Origin: Microbacterium ulmi | Lineage (GTDB): Bacteria > Actinomycetota > Actinomycetes > Actinomycetales > Microbacteriaceae | DNA length: 64,000 nt | NCBI RefSeq assembly: GCF_011759705.1 | Contig: NZ_JAAOZF010000001.1 | Location: 500,247-564,246, forward strand | Direction of reading: 5' to 3' | Part shown: in pieces, positions 48,871 to 56,693 of the stretch | Layout of the letters: the number at the start of each line of letters is the position of its first letter | How positions within the stretch are numbered: position 1 is the stretch's first letter | Translations under genes and position numbers: made by a program | Notes under the pieces: model-generated | The model's input: the letters and a program-made list of their open reading frames with translations, nothing else | Database searches by the model: none | Told to the model about the DNA's origin: nothing

Positions 48871-49527
48871 GTGACTCCCGAGCTGGCCGCCCGCATCGTG
48901 GCGGATTCGCGCGACCGCGTCGCGTGGGTGCGCGCGCGGTCTCGCGGCATCACGGCGACGGATGTCGCGACCCTCACCTCGGAGCGCACGATCCCGCGCG
49001 CGGCCGACGCGAAGCTCCAGGGCTCGGGCTTCTCCGGCAACGCGTACACGGCCCACGGGCGCCGCCGCGAGCCCGAGATCGCGGCCTGGGTCGCGGCCAC
49101 CCACGGCATCCAGCCCTCCTCCGCGCTGTTCCATGCCGTCGTCGAGAAGCGCCATCTCGCGACGCCGGACGGCGTCTCCGTCGACGCCTCGGGCCGCGTC
49201 ACGCTCGCCGAGATCAAGACGACGAACAAGGCGTGGCGCAGCATCCCGCGCTCCTACCTCCGGCAGGTGTGGTGGCAGCAGCATGTCCTGGGGGCCGAGC
49301 GCACGCTCGTCGCCTGGGAGGAGCACGACGGCTTCGTGCCGGTCGGCGACGAGCCGCGCTGCGCGTGGGTCGACCGCGACGACGCCGAGATCGCGAAGCT
49401 CGTCGGACTCGCGACGGCGCTCATCGACGAGCTGCACCGCCGCACGATGCTGAGCAGACGCGCCGAGGGGATGCCGCGTCCCGCGATCGCCCGCGAGCCG
49501 TACCGGGCACTCGCCCTCGCCGACTGA
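48871..49527 (+). CDS. YqaJ-family viral recombinase/exonuclease domain protein
   Basis: A 218-residue protein of the YqaJ/lambda-exonuclease-like PD-(D/E)XK fold. WVRARSRGITATDVATL is the YqaJ N-terminal signature and HGRRREPEIAAW the conserved Arg/Glu motif. TPDGVSVDASG and VTLAEIKTTNKAW provide the D and E-x-K residues, with YLRQVWWQQHVLGAERTLVAW following. Relatives are phage-type single-strand annealing exonucleases, but copies also occur as chromosomal genes. No annealing protein or phage gene is adjacent. GTG 48871 is chosen because TAGGGT lies 7 nt upstream. Confidence 0.85.
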   Translation: MTPELAARIVADSRDRVAWVRARSRGITATDVATLTSERTIPRAADAKLQGSGFSGNAYTAHGRRREPEIAAWVAATHGIQPSSALFHAVVEKRHLATPDGVSVDASGRVTLAEIKTTNKAWRSIPRSYLRQVWWQQHVLGAERTLVAWEEHDGFVPVGDEPRCAWVDRDDAEIAKLVGLATALIDELHRRTMLSRRAEGMPRPAIAREPYRALALAD

Positions 49528-49575
49528 CGCCCTCCGACACGAGACGTGGCGGCCGGTGGTCGACCCTCTCGAATA

Positions 49576-49636
49576 GTTGACAGCGGTCAACGATCGGAAT
49601 ATAGTTGACAGATATCAACCGTTGATGATCGTCAAC
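49576..49636. promoter_or_regulatory. Three tandem GTTGAC-N4-GTCAAC operators
   Basis: GTTGACagcgGTCAAC (49576-49591), GTTGACagatATCAAC (49604-49619) and GTTGATgatcGTCAAC (49621-49636) are three 16-bp inverted repeats within 61 bp, upstream of the MDR exporter and its MarR gene. Centres are 28 and 17 bp apart. They are the likely binding sites of that MarR regulator. Confidence 0.75.
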
Positions 49637-49705
49637 CTCTCTGCCGTCATCGACTCTGCGCCGCCGTCGTCGCGCCGTTTCCAAGCCGCTAAAGAAAGTC
49701 CTCTC

Positions 49706-51400
49706 ATGTCTGCATCCTCCGATGCCGGGCTCGAGAAGCCCTCGATGAGCCACCGCCAGGTGCTCGAGGCGCTCTCCGGCCTCCTTCTCGGAATGTTCGT
49801 GTCGATGCTCGCATCGACCGTCGTATCGACATCCCTTCCCGTCATCGTCCACGACCTCTCGGGCGACCAGGCCGCGTTCACGTGGGTCGTCACCGCGACA
49901 CTCCTGACGACCGCGATCTCCACACCGATCTGGGGAAAGCTCGCCGACCTCTCGAACCGCAAGGTGCTCTTCCAGCTCGCGATCGTGATCTTCGTCCTCG
50001 CGACGGCCGCGGCGGGCTTCGCGCAGAACCCCGGCATGCTGATCACGTTCCGCGCCCTCCAGGGCATCGGCGCCGGCGGCCTCGCCGCCCTCAGCCAGGT
50101 CATCATGGCCGACATCATCAGCCCGCGCGAGCGCGGCCGGTACATGGGCCTGTTCGGCGCCGTCATGGCCGTCGCGACCGTCGGCGGCCCCCTGCTCGGC
50201 GGTGTCATCACCGACGCGCTGGGCTGGCGCTGGAACTTCTTCGTTGCGCTGCCGTTCGCCGTGGCCGCGCTCATCCTCGTGCAGCGGACGCTCCACATCC
50301 CTGCCCGTCCCAAGAAGAAGACGCGCATCGACTACGTGGGCATCGTGCTGCTGTCGACGGCGGTCTCGCTCCTGCTCGTCTGGGTGACCAACGCGGGCAA
50401 GGACTACGACTGGTGGAGCGCGACGACGTTCTGGATGGTGGGCGGCGCCCTCGTCGCGGCCATCGTGTTCGTCATCGTCGAGCTGCGCTCGAAGGAGCCG
50501 CTCATCCCGCTGTCGCTGTTCCGCAACCTCACCTTCACGCTGTCCGTCATCGCGTCGATCGCGACCGGCATCGCGATGTTCGGCTCGTCGGTGTTCCTCA
50601 GCCAGTACATGCAGCTGGCGCGCGGAGCGACCCCGACCGAGGCCGGCCTCATGACGATCCCCATGATCGGCGGCCTGCTGCTCGCCTCGGTCGGCGTGGG
50701 CGCACTCGTGACGAAGTTCGGGCGCTGGAAGCCGTACCTCCTCGTCGGCAGCGTGTTCCTCATCGCAGGGTCCTACCTGCTCTCGACGATCCACTACGAC
50801 ACGAACTTCGCGCTCGTCTCGCTCTACATGTTCCTGCTCGGCGCCGGCGTCGGAATGACCATGCAGAACCTCGTGCTCGTCGTGCAGAACACCTCGAAGC
50901 CGACCGAGATCGGCGTCGCGAGCTCTGGCGTCACGTTCTTCCGCAGCCTCGGCGGCACGATCGGCGTCTCGGTCATGGGTGCGGCGCTCGCGTCGCGCGT
51001 CACCGACCTCGTCGGCGGTGCGAAGGACGACATCACGGCGGCCATCATGGGCCTCGGCGACAAGGCGCAGTACTGGGCCGATCAGCTGCAGTCCGGGTCG
51101 CTCCCCAAGGTCTCCTCGATGCCCGAGACGCTGCGTGTCATCTTCGAGGACATCTATGCGCAGGGCATCTCGCACTCGTTCCTCATCGCGGTGCCGTTCG
51201 CGGTCATCAGCCTCCTGGCGATCGCGTTCCTGCCGAACAAGTCGCTCACGAAGATGACGACGACCGAGCGCATCGAGGCGAGCGAGGCCGATCTCGCGAC
51301 GGTCTCCGTCCCAGAGGGGATGGGCGTCCTGACGGCGACCGGCACGATTCCCACGCGGAACGGGCCGTCGGATGCCGATGCAGCCGACGGCACCCGCTAG
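49706..51400 (+). CDS. MDR-type MFS exporter, DHA2 family (14 helices)
   Basis: A 564-residue drug:H+ antiporter. Helix 1 contains GLLLGMFVSMLASTVVSTSLPVIVHDL; motif A is GKLADLSNRKVLF; motif C-like FRALQGIGAGGLAALSQVIM and ISPRERGRYMGLFGAV follow, then eight further helices and a charged tail. DHA2 members export drugs and dyes; the substrate is unknown. ATG 49706 lacks a strong ribosome-binding site, and ATG 49745 is an alternative. Three operators lie upstream, and a MarR gene follows at 10 bp, so repression by MarR with drug-triggered release is likely. Confidence 0.92.
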   Translation: MSASSDAGLEKPSMSHRQVLEALSGLLLGMFVSMLASTVVSTSLPVIVHDLSGDQAAFTWVVTATLLTTAISTPIWGKLADLSNRKVLFQLAIVIFVLATAAAGFAQNPGMLITFRALQGIGAGGLAALSQVIMADIISPRERGRYMGLFGAVMAVATVGGPLLGGVITDALGWRWNFFVALPFAVAALILVQRTLHIPARPKKKTRIDYVGIVLLSTAVSLLLVWVTNAGKDYDWWSATTFWMVGGALVAAIVFVIVELRSKEPLIPLSLFRNLTFTLSVIASIATGIAMFGSSVFLSQYMQLARGATPTEAGLMTIPMIGGLLLASVGVGALVTKFGRWKPYLLVGSVFLIAGSYLLSTIHYDTNFALVSLYMFLLGAGVGMTMQNLVLVVQNTSKPTEIGVASSGVTFFRSLGGTIGVSVMGAALASRVTDLVGGAKDDITAAIMGLGDKAQYWADQLQSGSLPKVSSMPETLRVIFEDIYAQGISHSFLIAVPFAVISLLAIAFLPNKSLTKMTTTERIEASEADLATVSVPEGMGVLTATGTIPTRNGPSDADAADGTR

Positions 51401-51410
51401 GGTCTACGCC

Positions 51411-51926
51411 ATGTCGACCGACGACACTCGAGAGGCCCGCACCGACGCGGTGCGGGCCCTCGAGGCCGAGTTCGGGGAGCTGATCAACCGGTTCCGCCGA
51501 ATCCTGATGGACAACGCGAACCGCGTGAGCCCGGGCCTGCTCCCGGGTGCCTACAAGGTGTTCACGACGATCGTCCGGCGCGGCACGACGACGCACTCCG
51601 CCCTCGCCGAGTCGCTCATGGCGGACAAGGGCCAGATCAGCCGCACAGTGCGTGAGCTCGAGGATCTCGGGCTCGTGCAGCGCACGCCCGATCCGACCGA
51701 TCGGCGCTCGAGCATCCTCTCCCCCACGGAGCTCGGTCTCGAGCGCCTCTCCGTCGCGCGCATCCCGCAGGAGGGCTCGCTGCTGCTCGCCCTCGAGGAC
51801 TGGCCGATGGACGACATCCGCAATCTCACGCGACTGCTCCACGCGCTCGCTGCGGCCGACATCGATGCGGATCGCATCCCCTCGCCGCGCGACGCGACGA
51901 CGCCTGCCGGGCCGGACCGCTCCTGA
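51411..51926 (+). CDS. MarR-family regulator of the MDR exporter
   Basis: A 171-residue regulator. KVFTTIVRRGTTTHSALAESLMADKGQISRTVRELEDLGLV carries the winged helix (recognition helix DKGQISRTVRELE), and PDPTDRRSSILSPTELG is the wing with the D-x-R motif. It lies 10 bp after the exporter gene. TAGGGT 7 nt before the ATG suggests an additional leaderless promoter overlapping the exporter stop, so some expression may be independent of the main promoter. Probably represses the operon through the three upstream palindromes. Confidence 0.92.
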   Translation: MSTDDTREARTDAVRALEAEFGELINRFRRILMDNANRVSPGLLPGAYKVFTTIVRRGTTTHSALAESLMADKGQISRTVRELEDLGLVQRTPDPTDRRSSILSPTELGLERLSVARIPQEGSLLLALEDWPMDDIRNLTRLLHALAAADIDADRIPSPRDATTPAGPDRS

Positions 51927-51932
51927 TCGACG

Positions 51933-51965
51933 GGCCGCGCACGAGCCCTCCGATCGTGCGCGGCC
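51933..51965 (+). terminator. Terminator after the MDR exporter-marR operon
   Basis: GGCCGCGCACGA and TCGTGCGCGGCC form a perfect 12-bp stem with a 9-nt loop, 6 bp after the marR stop. The downstream run is weakly T-rich (agtcgtcttccgggttt). Confidence 0.75.
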
Positions 51966-52092
51966 AGTCGTCTTCCGGGTTTCGCGCAGCGGTAGCACTC
52001 GCGTAACACGACTGAGACAAATCCAGGGTTGACTGATGTCATCCCGGCAACGAGCGATGCCGATGTCGACACGCACGCGGAAGGAGCGACCG

Positions 52093-53124
52093 ATGAGATT
52101 CCGGCCGCTGCGAGCAGCATCCGCCCCCGGGGGCGATTCGATCGCCCTCCCCGACCCGCCCGCCGAGATGCGCGCCATCGTCTTCGACGCGACGGGCTCC
52201 CCCGCCGTGCTGCACGAGGCATCCGTCCCCGTGCCGACGCCCGTGCTGAGCGAAGTCCTGGTCCGGGTCGTCGCGGCGGGCATCAACCCGATCGACGCCA
52301 AGACGCGCGCCGGCGCGGGCGTCTCCGGCGCCATCGCGACGTACCCCGCGACGCCGGGCTTCGACTTCAGCGGCATCGTCGTGCGGTCGCCGTACGAGGC
52401 GCACCCCTTCCCGGTCGGCACGCCGGTCTTCGGCATGGCGGCGTTCCCCCGGACGGGGGGCGCATACGCCGAGTACGTCGTCGCGCCCACGCTCTCGATC
52501 GCGCGCAAGCCGGTCTCCCTCTCGCACGTCGAGGCGTCGGGGGTGCCGCTCGCCGCGCTCACGGCGTGGGGCCTCGTCGTCGAGACGGCTCACGCCCACG
52601 AAGGCCAGCGCATCCTCATCCATGCGGCCGGCGGCGGCGTCGGGCACTTCGCCGTGCAGTTCGCGGCATACTTCGGCGCACACGTGACGGCGACGGGATC
52701 GGCGCGCAACGCGTCGTGGCTGCGCGAGCTCGGCGCCTCCGTCGTGATCGACTACACGACGACGCGCTTCGAGGACGTCGTCGGCGAGGTAGACGTCGTG
52801 ATCGACCTCGTGGGCAACGTGCACGCCGACACGGGCACGCGCTCGATGCGGGTGCTGCGGCCCGGCGGCCTGTACATCGTCGTCCCGACGGGCTCGTGGC
52901 CGGGATACGCGGATGCCGCCGCCGCGGCGGGCGTGCGCACGACGAGCTACAGAGTCATCCCCGACGGCGGGTCGCTCGCGACGGTCGCACGCCTGCTCGA
53001 GTCGGGCGCCGTGCAGGTCTATGTCGACAAGGTCTACGACCTGTCGGATGCCGCGGCCGCCCACGTCGAGCTCGAACAGGGTCACACGCGCGGCAAGATC
53101 GTCCTGCGCGTCAGCGACGACTGA
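52093..53124 (+). CDS. Zinc-free quinone oxidoreductase-like dehydrogenase
   Basis: A 343-residue medium-chain dehydrogenase/reductase of the quinone oxidoreductase group. MRAIVFDATGSPAVLHEASVPVPTP opens the catalytic domain, with VLVRVVAAGINPIDAKTRAG and YPATPGFDFSG. The cofactor motif is ILIHAAGGGVGHFAVQFAAYFGAHV (AxxGGVG), typical for NADPH. No zinc-ligand Cys are present, consistent with QOR rather than alcohol dehydrogenase. GAAGGAG about 7 nt upstream supports ATG 52093. It precedes a 600-bp tandem-repeat block. Confidence 0.9.
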   Translation: MRFRPLRAASAPGGDSIALPDPPAEMRAIVFDATGSPAVLHEASVPVPTPVLSEVLVRVVAAGINPIDAKTRAGAGVSGAIATYPATPGFDFSGIVVRSPYEAHPFPVGTPVFGMAAFPRTGGAYAEYVVAPTLSIARKPVSLSHVEASGVPLAALTAWGLVVETAHAHEGQRILIHAAGGGVGHFAVQFAAYFGAHVTATGSARNASWLRELGASVVIDYTTTRFEDVVGEVDVVIDLVGNVHADTGTRSMRVLRPGGLYIVVPTGSWPGYADAAAAAGVRTTSYRVIPDGGSLATVARLLESGAVQVYVDKVYDLSDAAAAHVELEQGHTRGKIVLRVSDD

Positions 53125-53190
53125 CCCCCGGCATCCTGAGCCCGCTCTCTCGGCACGAAGGTCGCGCATCCGGCCGCTTCCCCGAGCCGC

Positions 53191-53800
53191 GAGCGACCAC
53201 TCGCGCCACAATCTCCGGCCCCTGCCCCGCCCCTCCGGACGAAAGTGTCAGACCTGGCCGCATCCCCAGACCCGACGCGACCACTCGCACCACAATCTCC
53301 AGCCCCTGCCCCGCCCCTCCGGACGAAAGTGTCACACCTGGCGGCATCCCCAGACCCGACGCGACCACTCACGACACAATCTCCAGCCCTGCCCCGACGC
53401 CCAGCACGAAAGTGTCGCACCTGGCCGCATGCTGGGCCCGTGAGCGACCACTCGCGCCACCATCTCCAGCCCCTGCCCCGACGCCCAGCACGAAAGCGCC
53501 GCACCTGGCCGCATCCCCAGACCCGACGCGACCACTCGCACCACAATCTCGGGAAGCCCCGGCCGGTCCTCCAGCACGAGGGTGTCGAGCCTGGCCGCAT
53601 CCAGGGCCTGTGAGCGACCACTCGCGCCACCATCTCGAGGCCACGCACCTCCCCTCGACACGAAGGGTTCGCATGTGGCCGCTTCCCCGGACCCGACGCG
53701 ACCAGGCCCGTGAGTGACCACTCGCGCCGATCCCTCGGCGGGAATGTGGCGCACTTGGACGCCACCCCGAACCGCAAGCGACCACTCTCGCCACAATCCC
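53191..53800. repeat. About eight tandem 82-85-bp repeats between convergent genes
   Basis: GCGACCAC recurs at 53193, 53277, 53361, 53443, 53528 and 53613, with more divergent copies near 53715 and 53778. Each unit reads: CACTCGCGCCACAATCTC, a C-rich stretch, ACGAAAGTGTC and CCTGGCCGCATCC. It fills the 718 bp between the quinone-oxidoreductase stop (53124) and the lysG stop (53843). No gene is supported within it; the ORFs crossing it are repeat-coded artefacts. Confidence 0.92.
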
Positions 53801-53842
53801 CAGCTGTGCCCCCGACGACATCGAGACTGCGGGGAGCAATGA

Positions 53843-54733
53843 TCAGCGGCTCGGGTCGAGCACCCTGCGGCCCTCGTCGACGACCTCGACGGCGATCGCG
53901 TCGAGCAACGGCGAGCGCAGGTTCCACTGCTGCCAGTGCAGTGGCACGTCGATCGGCGGACTCCCGAGACGCACGAGCCGTCCGTCGGCCAGCTCGTCGC
54001 GAGATTGGAAGGCCGGGAGCAGCCCCCACCCGAGCCCGAGCTTGATGGCCGTCGCGAAGTCGTTTGACGCCGGGACGTAGGTGCGCGGCGGCGCGTCCGC
54101 GTCGACGTCGCGCGCCGCGAGCCACTGCGACTGCAGGTCGTCCCGCCGGTCGAAGTCGACGAGCGGCGCGACCCCGAGTGCGTCGGACGTCGCGCCACGC
54201 GGCAGCCACCTCGCGAGGTAGGCCGGGGTCGCGACGGCTTCGTACCGCATCGTCCCGAGCGGCACGACGCGGCACCCCGCGACAGGCGTGGCCCGCGATG
54301 TCACGGCGCCCATGACGGTGCCGGACTCGAGGAGCCCGGCGGTGAAGTCCTGGTCGTCACGGTGGAGCTCGAAGACGACGGGATGCCGCTGCCCCAGCCG
54401 CGCGAGCGGCGCGAGGAACCAGGTGGCGAGCGAGTCCGCATTGACGGCGAGCGGGACGGTGAAGGGGCCTTCGGCGCCGACACCCAGCTCCCCCAGGGCA
54501 TCGTGCTCAAGGAGCGCGAGCTGGCGCGCGAGCCGGACGACGACGGCACCTGCCTCCGTCGCGCGAACCGGCTTGGACCGGACGAGCACGACACGCCCGA
54601 GCTGCTCCTCGAGCGCCTTGATGCGCTGGCTCACGGCCGACGGCGTGATGTGGAGGCGGCGGGCGGCGGCATCCAGCGTCCCTTCGTCAAGGACAACCGC
54701 GATCGTCTCGGCGAGTTCCGACGATATCCGCAT
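53843..54733 (-). CDS. lysG: LysR-family regulator LysG/ArgP
   Basis: A 296-residue LysR-type regulator. The HTH is LAETIAVVLDEGTLDAAARRLHITPSAVSQRIKALEEQLG (as separate parts), with the ArgP/LysG-specific LVRSKPVRATEAG directly after. The effector domain includes PLAVNADSLATWFLAPLARL and GLLPAFQSRDEL. LysG/ArgP activates divergent basic-amino-acid exporters in response to lysine, arginine or histidine. It is divergent from the LysE-type gene with 71 bp between starts, the arrangement known in Corynebacterium glutamicum. Confidence 0.93.
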   Translation of the reverse strand: MRISSELAETIAVVLDEGTLDAAARRLHITPSAVSQRIKALEEQLGRVVLVRSKPVRATEAGAVVVRLARQLALLEHDALGELGVGAEGPFTVPLAVNADSLATWFLAPLARLGQRHPVVFELHRDDQDFTAGLLESGTVMGAVTSRATPVAGCRVVPLGTMRYEAVATPAYLARWLPRGATSDALGVAPLVDFDRRDDLQSQWLAARDVDADAPPRTYVPASNDFATAIKLGLGWGLLPAFQSRDELADGRLVRLGSPPIDVPLHWQQWNLRSPLLDAIAVEVVDEGRRVLDPSR

Positions 54734-54804
54734 AGTAAGTCAGGCTAATGCCTCTGAAGAATCATGAGCTGTACTGTTCACGCGAAGACTCCTAGCGTGG
54801 TGAC

Positions 54805-55656
54805 GTGCTCACCTCTGCCCTCGCCGGTCTCGGGCTCGGATTCTCGCTCATCGTCGCGATCGGCGCGCAGAACCTCTTCGTGCTGCGACAAGGCCTGCGC
54901 CGCGAGCACGTCATCGTGGTCGCCGCCATCTGCGCGGCATCCGACGCGCTTCTCATCGCGGCGGGCGTGTCGGGGATCGGGCTGATCCTGCACGCTGTCC
55001 CGTGGCTCATCGACGGCGTGCGCTGGGCGGGCTCCGCCTTCCTGATCGGCTACGGCGTTCTCGCGGCGCGGAGGGCGTGGCGACCCGGCGGCGCCGTGCT
55101 GGCACCGACGGATGCCGCTGCTCGGTCAGCGTCTCCCGACCAGTCGCGGGAGCGACCGCGCGACACACGGGCGTTCGAGCAGCGACCGGGCGACGCGCAG
55201 GCGGTCGGGCCCCGGGCATCCGGGCCGCAAGCCTCCGAGACACAGACGTTCGAGCCGCGAGTGTGCGAACCGCCGACGGCCGGGCTGCCGGCGGCCGGGC
55301 CGCCGGCGTCGGGTTCTCAAACGCCACTGGTTCCTGCCGTGCGGGCGGCCCGTCCCGCGACTCGCGCCCGGCGCGCGCCCGTGATCCTGACATGCCTCGC
55401 GCTGACCTTCCTCAACCCCCATGTGTACCTCGACACCGTGTTCCTGCTCGGCACGGTCGCGAACTCGCACGGCGACGATCGGTGGCTCTTCGCAGGCGGG
55501 GCGATTCTCGCAAGCGTCGTGTGGTTCTTCGGGCTCGCGCTCGGCGCACGCGGCCTCGGCCGCTGGCTGTCGACGCCCCGCGCATGGCGGATCCTCGACG
55601 CCGTCATCGCGGTCGTCATGATCGCGCTCGGCGTCTCGCTCGTGCTCCCGCGCTGA
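54805..55656 (+). CDS. lysE: LysE/ArgO-type basic amino acid exporter with enlarged central loop
   Basis: A 283-residue membrane exporter of lysine and arginine. LGFSLIVAIGAQNLFVLRQGLRREH opens helix 1 and 2, CAASDALLIAAGVSGIG follows, and LTFLNPHVYLDTVFLLG is the LysE/ArgO motif. Typical proteins are about 200-235 residues; here residues 92-190 form a long loop rich in Pro, Ala, Ser and Arg between helices 3 and 4. GTG 54805 lies 6 nt after TAGCGT, suggesting a leaderless start. The last 25 codons and stop are repeated twice downstream. Confidence 0.92.
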   Translation: MLTSALAGLGLGFSLIVAIGAQNLFVLRQGLRREHVIVVAAICAASDALLIAAGVSGIGLILHAVPWLIDGVRWAGSAFLIGYGVLAARRAWRPGGAVLAPTDAAARSASPDQSRERPRDTRAFEQRPGDAQAVGPRASGPQASETQTFEPRVCEPPTAGLPAAGPPASGSQTPLVPAVRAARPATRARRAPVILTCLALTFLNPHVYLDTVFLLGTVANSHGDDRWLFAGGAILASVVWFFGLALGARGLGRWLSTPRAWRILDAVIAVVMIALGVSLVLPR

Positions 55657-55895
55657 GCCCCACGCCCACACCCTCCCCGCGCGCGCCTTCCCCCGCGCAT
55701 GGCGGATCCTCGACGCCCTCATCGCGGTCGTCATGATCGCGCTCGGCGTCTCGCTCGTGCTCCCGCGCTGAGCCCGCGCCCACACCCTCCCCGCGCGCCC
55801 ACACCCTCCCGCGCATGGCGGATCCTCGACGCCGTCATCGCGGTCGTCATGATCGCGCTCGGCGTCTCGCTCGTGCTCCCGCGCTGCGCCCGCGC
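55578..55895 (+). repeat. 115-bp tandem repeats duplicating the lysE 3' end
   Basis: CGCATGGCGGATCCTCGACG begins copies at 55581, 55696 and 55812 (periods 115 and 116). Copy 1 is the authentic end of lysE (Arg-Ala-Trp-Arg onwards to Leu-Pro-Arg-stop). Copies 2 and 3 repeat the same bases including the TGA (CGCTGCG in copy 3, so that stop is lost), separated by ACACCCTCCC-type spacers. The repeats have no start codon or ribosome-binding site of their own. Confidence 0.95.
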
Positions 55896-55915
55896 CCACA
55901 CCCTCCCCCCGCGCG

Positions 55916-56012
55916 CACACCCTCCCGTATTCTCTCCCCGCACCCACACCCTCCCGTATCCTCTCCCCGCACCCACACCCTCCCGTATTCTCTCCCCGCG
56001 CACCCACACCCT
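55916..56012. repeat. 29-bp tandem repeats
   Basis: CACACCCTCCCGTATTCTC recurs at 55916, 55945 and 55974 (period 29), with a partial copy at 56005. The unit's CACACCCTCCC part is the same as the spacer of the adjacent 115-bp repeats. From 56013 to about 56170 the sequence is C-rich with no gene. Confidence 0.88.
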
Positions 56013-56171
56013 CCCCCGCCGCGGCGTCCTTCTCACGTCCTCTCCCCGCGCCCGCGTCCTCCCCGGTCCCGGCGTCCTTCCCGCGTCCCTACCCCGCGCC
56101 CACACCGGCCCTGGCGCGCCCCGCGCGCATACCTGCTCCCTGCCCCCACGCCCCCACCCGCGTGCTCCCTG

Positions 56172-56227
56172 GAGTGTCCAAGACACGCGGACTCGAGTCA
56201 TCGTGATGCGGCGTGTCTGGGACACTC
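56172..56227. repeat. 17-bp inverted repeat built from two GTGTC-N3-GACAC palindromes
   Basis: GAGTGTCCAAGACACGC (56172-56188) and GCGTGTCTGGGACACTC (56211-56227) are reverse complements with one mismatch, separated by 22 bp. Each arm is itself a palindrome GTGTC-NNN-GACAC (56174-56186 and 56213-56225). The flanking TCGAGNCATCGTGANGCG is repeated directly after each arm. It could be a protein-binding site or a terminator for the lysE side. Confidence 0.7.
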
Positions 56228-56303
56228 GAGGCATCGTGACGCGTCGTGATGCGATACCCGACGCCGGGCGGGGTCGCACGTGCAGGCGGCGGAAAGGCGG
56301 GGC

Positions 56304-56648
56304 TCAGCCCTCGATCTGCGCTTTCCGGAACTCGATCAGGGCGCGCAGCGCGGCATCCGGGATCGGCATCTCCGGCTGGAACCTGATCGTCCCCTTGTCG
56401 ACGTCGAACCCTTCGAGCATCCCCGCTGCGGCGGAGACTGCGTCGGGGCTGAAGGGATAGATGCCGATGTGCTTCTTCGCCCGCATGACCGAGAGGAGCG
56501 GCTTTCCGCGGTGCACGAGCGCCGGCATCCCGTAGCCCTTGCCCTGCTCGGCGTCGGGCACGAGCTCGCGCGCGACGTCGTAGACCCGCGCGACCGCGTC
56601 TCGATCTTCGGGCCCGAGGCTCGCGAGGTACTCGTCGACTGTTCCCAT
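56304..56648 (-). CDS. DUF1801/YdhG-like (iron chaperone-fold) protein
   Basis: A 114-residue protein of the DUF1801 family (frataxin-like/YdhG fold). MGTVDEYLASLGPEDRDAV opens it, KGYGMPALVHRGKPLLSV is the family core, and HIGIYPFSPDAV follows with ALIEFRKAQIEG at the end. Bacillus YdhG and FraH-like relatives are proposed iron chaperones; the assignment to iron is by family only. Start ATG 56648 follows the family start; the longer frame to 56708 is unlikely. It diverges from the acylphosphatase gene. Confidence 0.87.
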   Translation of the reverse strand: MGTVDEYLASLGPEDRDAVARVYDVARELVPDAEQGKGYGMPALVHRGKPLLSVMRAKKHIGIYPFSPDAVSAAAGMLEGFDVDKGTIRFQPEMPIPDAALRALIEFRKAQIEG

Positions 56649-56693
56649 ATCGGCATCCTCCCCGCCGTGGGCGCTCGCGGGCAAGATGGGAGC

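Noticed and set aside
48871..51400. Prophage or mobile element suggested by the YqaJ nuclease
   Set aside because: No integrase, capsid, lysis or annealing genes, no att-like repeats and no composition change.
53125..53842. Repeat-coded ORFs (for example the 85-residue minus-strand frame at 53111-53368)
   Set aside because: The predicted protein is a tandem repeat artefact, with no initiation site and 82-85-bp periods that break the frame.
55657..56279. Arg/Gly-rich frames over the lysE-end repeats
   Set aside because: They come from the repeated lysE 3' end and C-rich spacers in wrong frames.
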